NCBI GenBank assembly: GCA_014526335.1
Contig: JACTAT010000010.1
Coordinates: 2,961,547-3,025,546, forward strand
Direction of reading: 5' to 3'
Length of the DNA: 64,000 bases
Source of the DNA: Chrysaora quinquecirrha
Taxonomy: Eukaryota; Cnidaria; Scyphozoa; Semaeostomeae; Pelagiidae
Shown: piece after piece, positions 56,201 to 64,000 of the stretch
Numbering within the stretch: position 1 is the first letter of the stretch
Layout: every line of letters starts with the position of its first letter
Made by a program: the position numbers and the translations under genes
The notes under the pieces: generated by a model
Told to the model about the DNA's origin: nothing
What the model saw: the letters and a program-made list of their open reading frames with translations, nothing else
The model's database searches: none

Positions 56201-58243
56201 TGTGTAAAGTCAGTTGATCAGACATGATAGATAATCGTCTCTGAAATGTCGCCTGGCTCCGTGTGTTCTCTGCGCGCACGTAAAACTCAAGCAGCAGCTA
56301 AAGATCCTTCTGTTACCAACGATCCCGGCTACACCGGGGTACTTCACTTATGAATGGACGGGGATGTGCCGCCCAGATTTCGGAAACACACCCACTTATA
56401 ATGTAAACCTTTGCAGAAACAGACCCTATTTTATGAGTAGAAATAAGCGGAATATGAGAATAATAAGACTTTCTAGACCTATTTATTGCTTGATATTGTA
56501 CTACGAACATCTTTGACCCGATTTTGCTACTTTTCTGACCGAATTAAAGTTAAACTTTCGACTTTTCTTCAATTTGCCACCCACTTTTATGGGGTTTGGT
56601 TAAAATCATACCCATGTTTAGAGAATTTCAGTGCCAAAAACCCACCCATATGGGAGGCACATACCCGTACTCAAATTATACTAAGTACCCCGGGGTTTAG
56701 CTGCAACCACAGCAAACTCTCAATCAATGGCTTTTTGAAGATTTGAAACAGTTAATCTTGAAACAGCTTCATTACTAGACCCTATTTGCTGTCTCATATC
56801 ATATGTCCCAGTCTAGGCAAAACATATTTTTGCATTAGTAAAGCCCGGTTTCTATAAAATCATAGGGAAGGTATCATTAGTGGGTTGGCGACCCTCTGTG
56901 ATCCTCTGTGTTGTTTCCCAATTGAATGGAAGCATAATGATTATTACAACAATTCCTGGAATGTTAATCATAAGCAAATGGAGAGTTGAAATGAATTCAA
57001 CTTTCCTGATCATTATGACTGTTTCGATCAAGGAAAACTTTATGGAAACTTCAAGGGAAACATGGATCGCAGATGATTGCCATTCATTGCAGACAATCCT
57101 TTTGTTGAAATTCAATGACATGTGAGTCTGATAATTGAGTTGATTGACACCTACTATTGTTTTGGTTTAGATCTGCGTCACGAAGGCTGAATTGCAACAT
57201 GACAGCAGACAGTCATAGATGTATTGTATGGAAACACACAAATGAAATCGTAGATTGAAGATGGAAGAAGGGATCGGTAACGACCAGTCACTAACCTCTC
57301 TGCGATTTTACGGTAACCAGGCTTAAGATGTGATAGTTATAGCTGTGCAGTTTTATTTCTTGAAAATTGTGTTGAAAAGAGATTTGGCAGTATTTCAGGG
57401 CAAAAACCCGCCCATATTGGTGGCACACACTAGTACCCATAAGTACACCCATGAACCAGGAATCAGAAAACCCCCAATTTCTATAATTCTTAGGGCACAT
57501 GATAAGGAACACATAAATGTTATGTTACCTGCTATGTCCCATAACTGCAGTCTTATGAGTGTATTATCATCCCAATTCAAGACTTTCAATGCAAAATCAA
57601 CACCAATCTTTGATGGGGTCAAGGAAATTAAATAAAAAGTAACACAACAATGGTCCTGTTTTGGCATGGCATGCACGCTGGAAATTTTTCCTTGCATGCA
57701 CGAGATCTCATCAAGTTCTTCCATGCTTCACCTCCAAGACTGGTCTGCAGGAAAGCTAAATGATTGGGATATGATAATTTGAACTAGATGATTGGGACAC
57801 TTATCGTTAGATAGTTGTACCAATAGCTCGTTATAAAAAGAGTTTTTTCCACAAGCCGCATACCACAATACCTAGATAGTTTTCCATCCTGGGCTGCATG
57901 ACCAGATGATCAGCGACATTTCCACTGAGCTGTAGAGATCAATGAAATCGCCAGTTGCTCTATGACTTGGAGAGACTTGGTGATTTCACTGAGCCCTTTG
58001 GCTCAGCGGAAATGTCAATGGCTCTCAAATCATGCAGTCCAGCTCCTCGTCTCTTGTGGTATGCCACTTGCGGCAAAATCTACCCTAGTGTCACCATTCA
58101 CAACAAATGCATAATTAAAAGGATACAGTAGCCCTGTAGTGAACTGAAAAAAAATTGTGAACATATCGTTTGATTATGCTGGTTTTTCCTGTTCCTAAAT
58201 CACCAATCACCAAGATCTTGTACAAATGCTCTTTTTTCTCCAT
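53231..58243 (-). CDS. RAB32: Rab32/Rab38-type small GTPase, second complete copy
   Basis: Exons on the - strand: 58127-58243, 57529-57607, 55825-55853, 55526-55678, 54667-54810 and 53231-53347, with the same lengths and phases as the left copy (212 aa). All GTPase motifs are intact (GDLGTGKTS, DIAGQERFG, ANKCDQ, ETSAKE) and the C-terminus ends GGCCS. Amino-acid differences from the left copy are few, for example NGTPIPC for NGQPIPC and DRSNN for DRANN, whereas introns differ by many insertions. This is the level expected of alleles or a young duplicate. The promoter keeps the CRE and M-box-like sites (58750-58785). Confidence 0.95.
53618..53876. repeat. MITE with GGCTAAACTAGGAGACATG ends, right arm
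   Basis: Orthologue of 10127-10389, here with cleaner terminal repeats. Confidence 0.8.
53957..54622. repeat. MITE with AATAAGCGCCC-type ends, right arm
   Basis: TACCGTATTTCCTTGAATAAGC faces GCTTAATTGAGGAAATACCATA. Same locus as 9095-9910, but the interior differs and lacks the LINE fragment. Confidence 0.65.
55941..56333 (+). mobile_element. Solo LTR 2 next to a MITE, right arm only
   Basis: It starts TGTAGTAGGAACAGCTAC and ends CCCGGCTACA; same family as 51116-51436. It is followed after two bases by the GGGGTACTT MITE, and the pair sits between two GGTTTAG copies, so the LTR probably jumped into the end of the MITE. A CAGTCAGTA-type short repeat lies near 56148-56200. Confidence 0.75.
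56336..56691. mobile_element. GGGGTACTT-family MITE, right arm only
   Basis: GGGGTACTTCACTTATGAAT...AAGTACCCC; close relative of the MITE that interrupts RabB copy 1. GGTTTAG is repeated outside the MITE plus LTR pair. The left arm is uninterrupted here (GGTTTAACTGCAA in inverse, near 7445). Confidence 0.8.
57838..58082. repeat. Foldback MITE in Rab32 intron 1, right arm
   Basis: Orthologue of 6245-6490; the ends are CCGCATACCACAA and TTGTGGTATGCCACTTGCGG. Confidence 0.65.
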
Positions 58244-58749
58244 TTCTGTTTATTCTTATGAGAACTTGAAGGCTTTGTTTGAAAAAATATTGAGATCTGA
58301 AAATGAAAGTAAAGTGAATGAAGTTTTATGTCAATTTCCAGTTTAGCTTTTTCAGAATAAGAAATCTTAAAAAATGGAGAGGCTGAGAGCTTGGTAAATT
58401 ATTTTGAAACATCAGAAACGAGTTACTCCAGTCCAGTCACAGGTAGAGTTTCCAAAATATTCTGTGATGGGCTAGCCATGCTATTCTGGTCGGTGTCTCG
58501 AGAAATACCACCATGGCCTAAAAATAGGCCATGGCCTAAAAGTGGGATCTAAAATAGCCAAATTCCTTAGTGACCACAAACAAAAGGCGCTCACCTATTT
58601 GAATAAGTAGAAATAAAATAAGAAATAGAACACCTACTTTATTAAAATCTGCAGTACAAAAAAAGGATTGAACAAATTATTTGCTCATTTGCTGACTGCA
58701 AAACATTCGCAGCTTTTGGAACTCAAAAGACACATCTTGCTTGCAGTGG

Positions 58750-58785
58750 TCATGTGAGCGCGGTGAGGCTCAATCAGTGACGTCA
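58750..58785 (-). promoter_or_regulatory. CRE and M-box-like sites, Rab32 right copy
   Basis: TGACGTCA (58778-58785) and TCATGTGA (58750-58757), matching the left-arm sites in order and spacing although flanking bases have changed. Confidence 0.45.
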
Positions 58786-58924
58786 CCTAAGATCTTTTGT
58801 TCTGGTCATTTAGTCATAGGGGTGTGAGGGTGAAAAGAATGCTAACCCATGGTTACATCAAGGGTGTGCCAAAGAAGTCATCGTTACAGGCCGATGAAAC
58901 GGGGCGAAAACGATAAATCATTGT

Positions 58925-59150
58925 GACCAAATTTTCTTTACAAGCAATATTTGACCGTTTGGCCACATCACAAACATTGCCTGACAAGCAGAATTACTTC
59001 AAAACTCCAAAAACATTCAAGTGTTTTCACGCAAAAAAAGGTTGACGATCAATATTTTGCGATCGGATATGGCCAAACGGTCAGACAGAACGATCAAACA
59101 TATCTCAAAATCTCAAATGTTTGACAAACAATGTTCGATCGTTTGTACAG
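58925..59150. repeat. MITE of the GATCAAACATTG family, right arm
   Basis: Orthologue of 5160-5415; ends in GATCGTTTGTACAGGG. Confidence 0.6.
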
Positions 59151-59499
59151 GGGAAGGACAACCAAGACAACACAAAGGTTTTCGCCCAGGGTGTAGGGGG
59201 TGATAAGATGATAACAAGAACATCCCCCCTGGTATGCTTGTAAAAAAGTCTTGGTATTGCGTTTAATTCTTGCAATTTGTTCATTACAACGCGTAGATTG
59301 TCATTTCGATGTTCTGTCAGCCAGTTCTAATAAATATTTGCAGCGAAAATCGCCGCGGAATCCGAACACAGATTGCAAGACAAGCGCAAATGCGTCGCTC
59401 CCGTTTCGCTTTTTCTCTAAAAGCTCGAAGAGTAAACACAATAAACACACAGAAAATGATTTTACGTTATAAATTTCATTGCTTTTCTTTTACATTCAT

Positions 59500-62400
59500 T
59501 TACTTTCCTTTCTTAGCTCTGATCTTTTTCAAATAAAAGTCTAATTCTTTTCCTTCAAGAATGTAGCCATCACATCGTCCAGACTGACCAGGGCGAGATG
59601 AGATGCAAGCTGCAAAAAAACAAAGATAATAAAACGAAAGTTAATGATAAGATTAAAGCTAAACGTGTGACTTGTTGCTTGAAATGGCAACAGGGCACGA
59701 TAGTCACCCTGATCGTAAAATCTTAAAGTCTTATGGATAGCCAGGGATAGATTTAAAAACAAAATGTTCTGAATCTACCAGAGGAAACACGGTCACAGAA
59801 CACAGATTTGGTTGAAATTTTCGCAACATGTTTTGGCTTATTGTCAATGACGCTGCAGCTTGTAGCTAGCTTTTTGCGTTGACGAAGCAACACACTGCAT
59901 TGTTTTCACTTGTTTTCTTGCAAATTTATTTGGACCCATTCTTCCTTTTGCACGAGATGATTGGTGCAAAACTTCTGTTGCAGCATTTTCAAGCATTAAA
60001 TTCTGCAAGCAAGCAAGCAATAGTAGGAAAAACTATGAAACAGTCCTAAAACACCAAAATGGTTAGGCCCTGGCTAAGCGATCAAACCTTTGTCTTTATA
60101 TATTTGAGATTTTCCATGACAGCAGTGATCATTTGCCAATTTTGTAAACCATTGCTTCAAAATCATGATTTGCTTTGGTAAAGCAATGTCTTTAAAAAGC
60201 ATCCAAAAATATTTTCCACTTCTCACACAGAAAAATTTTTGAGGACCATTGTTCTGTGATGTTGCCAAACTGTCAAACCATTTGTTTGACCTGAAAATTC
60301 CAAATGTTTAGCAAACACTATTTTATAGCTTAGCCATTGCCTTGTATTTGAGATTGGGGAAAGACGGAAGTGCTCAAATGAATATCTCAAATTAACAAAT
60401 ACATACCAAAGATTCGTCCAGTATTAAATTGTTCTTCCAAATGCTGTTCCAACTTTGCACCTGGTTTTCTTTCATCAACTTTCCTTTGAGCATGGTTTGA
60501 TCTCTTCTTTGAAATAGGGTCTTCTTCCCCTTCAGGCTATCAAGAAAATGAAAAAAAAATTAGTGAAAAGAAATCTCATGGAATGATGCCAGCTGAAATC
60601 ACAAACAAACCCCTTGAAAGAAAGACTAAGTGGTTTTCAGAGCATTATTTAAGGCTTAAGGCCCTGACCAAACAATCAAACATTGTCTATCAAGCATCTG
60701 TAATCCTCTTGTCACAAAATGTTTGACTGTTTGGCACGTTGCAAAACATTGCAGATGCAACATTTTTTGCTTGTATCAAGCAAAAATTTTTTTGAACTTT
60801 GAAAATATGTTGCTTGAAATATTGTTTAATAAGCAAATTTCAAATGTTTGACCAACAATGTTTGATTGTTTTGCCAGGGCATTAGAAGGGACCCCCTGAA
60901 AAAAGTTAGTTGATTTCTGAATACAAAGAGTCTCCAAAAGCAGGCAAAGGCATTATTTCCAGTGGTGCCAGTGGGGAAGGGGTTCCTTTACTTTCCCCAA
61001 CATCTGATGGAAACAGCATTGCTTTAGACTGATAACTGTTTTGACAAGTTTTCTCGACGTTTCAAGATTAAATTCTGAACTGTATTTAGCTAGCTTATGA
61101 ATTAGCCAGCACACCTTGCTTGTAAATAGTTAGTTTGAAATACTATTCTTACCATCTTTTGTCCCTTCTTTCTTCCCAAAGGCATGGCATAATGGTTTTC
61201 ATACCTTTAAAAGAAAGATATAAAAGTTGTGAAGGGATAAAATTATACATGCTTATGATACATACAGAATGCTAAGGTGAGAGATTGCTTAACTGGAGCT
61301 TTGTGGAGAGTCTGTATTTAAAGATCAGGGGATTGGATATTGGCATATGTAACAGTGAAGGTAGTATGTTGTATTTAGCACCAGTCGCTAGGAACTCAGT
61401 AGTAGGTTAAACGAACCAAGACCTTTACCCTGGCTGTGACTTGGCTCAAACCCTGATCATACTGAGCTCCTGACACCACAAGTCAGCTGGATTACACCAC
61501 AAAGCCACAGCACCTTCAACAAAGGTCCCTGGCTTGGAAACTATAACAGCTTATTCATTTTTTGCTTTCTCCAAAATTTCCAACCCTTACCATGCATGGC
61601 ACACATTTACATAAAAAATATTACATTTCAAAGAATTGAGAGGTGTTGTGGTGAAGGGAATGAAGCAAAGCAATCAGTGTAACTATGACAAAAACTCACA
61701 AATAGACACTTTGAAAACAAAGGCTATTCAAGCTAAAAACACTTCATCATTTTGCCAGCTCCTCCATAATAAGTTGATTGATCTAGAAATGGGCAGAGGA
61801 GTGGACAAAATAACAGCCTACCATTGCTTGAAAGGTGTTGAGTCAACCTGGATGATGGCATTTTTCACAAGAGTTTTCGTTCTGACAAGTTCATTGTTGC
61901 TTGCATTGTAAACGACATCGAGAATTCTTGACTTTCTGGAGATACCTATGGCAAGATAATATACTTTTAAAATCTAAAACAAATGCTTTTTGTCGCCTCT
62001 TTATAAGTTGAGAATAAACATTATCACAAGATATTGCGTCTTCTGCACAAGCCTGTAGACGCTTGATTTCTCTGCCACCCAGAGCTGACTAGGAGTTCAT
62101 TTTTGGTTCTACGGGGGGAGGGGGCACCAACGGCATAGACATTAAACATTTTAAGAGAGAAAGGGCATGGTCAGGGAAAATTGCACCCTTGCAAAACTTT
62201 TAATAGTCTATACATAAAACCTATCTTGGCAATGATTGGGAGGATGTGAGTGGGGGCACCAGGCTGTTGCCACAACATCATCTTAAGTCATAAATTAACC
62301 TCAAGTGATATATTTTTTGTACAGTTAACTGTCAAATCAGATCATTTAGCAGAAATGCTAGCAATCAGAGTAACTATGACATTATAATGAAAAATCATGT

Positions 62401-62947
62401 CAGAGAATACTGTCAAAACGACAGGTTTTCTCTTCAGAACAAGTTGAAGTTCTCATCATTTTGCTGGCAATGGGCTTAACTTTTTCAGCACCTTGATGAA
62501 CAGAGACTTGTCAATGTAAGTATAACCACTTTATGATAAATTACGTTAAAACATTCCCTTTGATATAGCAGATCACTTCAAGTGTCTATGCAGGCGTAAT
62601 AGAAAAAGAAATACCCTGTTTGTACTTTGTTCCTTTCTGCCCATGATGTATTCGTTTTGCCCCGTGTTATTTAGCTTTGATTGCTAATTAATACTGCTGT
62701 ATCTTGTTGTATGTAGATATGACGACGTAGCTACCATGCTACAAATCATTATTGATAAAAAGAAATGAAATATGCCAATTTCTAACATTATTTCAAGTAT
62801 ATTATAACATATCTACGCCAAAATTATGTACTGAAATTTGATCTTACCCTCAGATCCCCATGAGAAGTTCCCTTGCTCAAGACGCAAGGCTCGGAACTTG
62901 AGGTTTCCTCCACGCGCACGAACACTGTGAATTCTTTTTGCACCAAG
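59500..62947 (-). CDS. RPS8: 40S ribosomal protein S8, exons 3-7 (5' end in gap)
   Basis: Exons on the - strand: 62848-62947, 61822-61945, 61153-61204, 60407-60536 and 59500-59609, each the same length as in the left copy and all in frame, ending [13 protein letters not shown]. Exons 1 and 2 are missing because the contig stops at 63119 inside intron 2. Differences from the left copy are almost all silent; one change is KVDERKPG for KIDERKPG. Introns again carry two C/D snoRNAs. Intron 6 is longer because of extra MITEs. Confidence 0.95.
60062..60350. repeat. MITE of the GATCAAACATTG family in RPS8 intron 6, right arm only
   Basis: GGCCCTGGCTAAGCGATCAAACC at the left faces AACACTATTTTATAGCTTAGCC at the right; the middle has the usual TGTTTGACC-type motifs. 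It is absent from the left copy. Confidence 0.6.
60660..60892. repeat. MITE of the GATCAAACATTG family in RPS8 intron 5, right arm only
   Basis: GGCCCTGACCAAACAATCAAACATTG faces CCAACAATGTTTGATTGTTTTGCCAGGGC, a well-kept inverted pair. Confidence 0.75.
61352..61528 (-). repeat. tRNA-derived SINE, right arm
   Basis: Orthologue of 3009-3178, in inverse orientation. Confidence 0.6.
61664..61759 (-). ncRNA. Box C/D snoRNA in RPS8 intron 4, right arm
   Basis: C box (61744-61750), D box (61674-61677) and guide GTCATAGTTACA next to box D. Orthologue of 2768-2860. Confidence 0.7.
62357..62469 (-). ncRNA. Box C/D snoRNA in RPS8 intron 3, right arm (SNORD46-like)
   Basis: C box ATGATGA (62453-62459), D box CTGA (62365-62368) and guide GTCATAGTTACT (62369-62380), identical to the left copy at 2075-2185. 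The D' guide region differs between arms (TTGATC against TTCAAC), so only the D guide is under visible constraint. Confidence 0.85.
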
Positions 62948-63119
62948 CTACAATAGAATTTGTAATCAGCTTTTTTCAGAAAATTTCAAATTAGAATCTT
63001 ATTCACATGTTTTGTAAACAGGAACTTTCATTTGACCCATGCAGGCACAAACATATAATCATACACACCTTGGCACCTAAATGCAGAATTTTTCCGAAAA
63101 CAATAGAAAATGATACACA

Positions 63120-63619
63120 NNNNNNNNNNNNNNNNNNNNNNNNNNNNNNNNNNNNNNNNNNNNNNNNNNNNNNNNNNNNNNNNNNNNNNNNNNNNNNNNN
63201 NNNNNNNNNNNNNNNNNNNNNNNNNNNNNNNNNNNNNNNNNNNNNNNNNNNNNNNNNNNNNNNNNNNNNNNNNNNNNNNNNNNNNNNNNNNNNNNNNNNN
63301 NNNNNNNNNNNNNNNNNNNNNNNNNNNNNNNNNNNNNNNNNNNNNNNNNNNNNNNNNNNNNNNNNNNNNNNNNNNNNNNNNNNNNNNNNNNNNNNNNNNN
63401 NNNNNNNNNNNNNNNNNNNNNNNNNNNNNNNNNNNNNNNNNNNNNNNNNNNNNNNNNNNNNNNNNNNNNNNNNNNNNNNNNNNNNNNNNNNNNNNNNNNN
63501 NNNNNNNNNNNNNNNNNNNNNNNNNNNNNNNNNNNNNNNNNNNNNNNNNNNNNNNNNNNNNNNNNNNNNNNNNNNNNNNNNNNNNNNNNNNNNNNNNNNN
63601 NNNNNNNNNNNNNNNNNNN
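63120..63619. other. Assembly gap, exactly 500 N
   Basis: Second fixed-length placeholder. The sequence before it is RPS8 intron 2; the sequence after it is an unrelated LINE, so this join does not restore the missing RPS8 exons 1-2 within the window. Confidence 0.98.
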
Positions 63620-64000
63620 GAGTTTAAATGTCAGAATCATATCTCCTCTCTTTCTTCTATATTCAAGTGATGGTAAGTTTAAGGCACGCAATCGATCACT
63701 GTATGATTTGTCTTTTAAAACATATACTAATTTTGTGGCCCTACGCTGAACACTTTCAAGCATCTTTATATTTTTTATCAACTTTGGACTCCAGATCGCT
63801 CCAGCTGTCTCTAATAGAGGTCTGACTAAACTTTTATACAAAGATAAGAAAACTTCTTTGTTGATAAATTTTATCGTTTGCTTAATCGAGGCAAGGACTC
63901 CGTTTGCTTTCCTCACACACTCAGCAACTTGTTTTTCAAACGTTAGTTTATTGTCAATAAAAACACCTAAATCTTTTACAACTGCGTCCGCTAAGATGTC
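63620..64000 (-). pseudogene. LINE reverse transcriptase, C-terminal fragment
   Basis: The - strand frame is open from the window edge: VVKDLGVFIDNKLTFEKQV, then FINKEVFLSLYKSLVRPLLE and IKMLESVQRRATKLVY. This is the conserved region just after the RT core in CR1/jockey/L2-like non-LTR elements. Both ends are cut (window edge and gap), so whether the element is complete is unknown. Confidence 0.85.

Noticed and set aside
56852..57125. Overlapping 81-89 codon frames on both strands in Rab32 intron 1
   Set aside because: They lie in intron sequence that matches the left-arm intron, where the frame is not kept.

Overview
The window is eukaryotic genomic DNA from an animal. The genes are intron-rich with GT-AG splicing, the intergenic DNA is AT-rich, there are many MITE families, and the retroelement types (Penelope with GIY-YIG, LINE, SINE, solo LTRs) are metazoan. 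A cnidarian, probably an anthozoan, fits best, but this is an inference from overall character and not proven here.

Gene content is small. Four genes can be rebuilt exon by exon: ribosomal protein RPS8 (208 aa, with box C/D snoRNAs in its introns), a Rab32/38 GTPase (212 aa), a diverged Rab32-like paralogue here called RabB (221 aa when intact), and the N-terminal exons of SMNDC1/SPF30. Their order is RPS8, Rab32, RabB, SMNDC1, all in one direction.

Layout: the whole block occurs twice, head to head. The left arm (1 to about 30,370, + strand) and the right arm (about 40,780 to 63,119, - strand) are an imperfect 25-30 kb inverted repeat that share exon positions and most introns. They differ by many polymorphic insertions. 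Left only: an 8.8-kb foldback transposon, a hAT MITE, a second RabB copy and a Penelope element. Right only: two solo LTRs, a SINE and several MITEs. Two runs of exactly 500 N (39,643-40,142 and 63,120-63,619) mark scaffold joins, so the right arm may be the other haplotype placed in inverse orientation and not a true palindrome.

The most unusual system is the 8.77-kb element at 12,957-21,728. It has a 9- or 10-bp target-site duplication and a matching empty site in the right arm. Its inverted termini are made of tandem arrays of a ~200-bp unit (about 19 copies on one side, 5-6 on the other), as in Foldback elements. Between the arrays lies a - strand gene with a possible transposase tail, an HMG-like box, a PHD finger, a ubiquitin-specific protease (USP) domain and a Ulp1/SENP-like SUMO protease domain. 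It is split once by a frameshift.

The left arm ends with a ~4.5-kb duplication of RabB placed in the intron after SMNDC1 exon 4, followed by a near-complete Penelope-like retroelement and part of a second tandem copy that runs into the assembly gap. All three RabB copies carry different lesions. The last 381 bases hold a fragment of a LINE reverse transcriptase.
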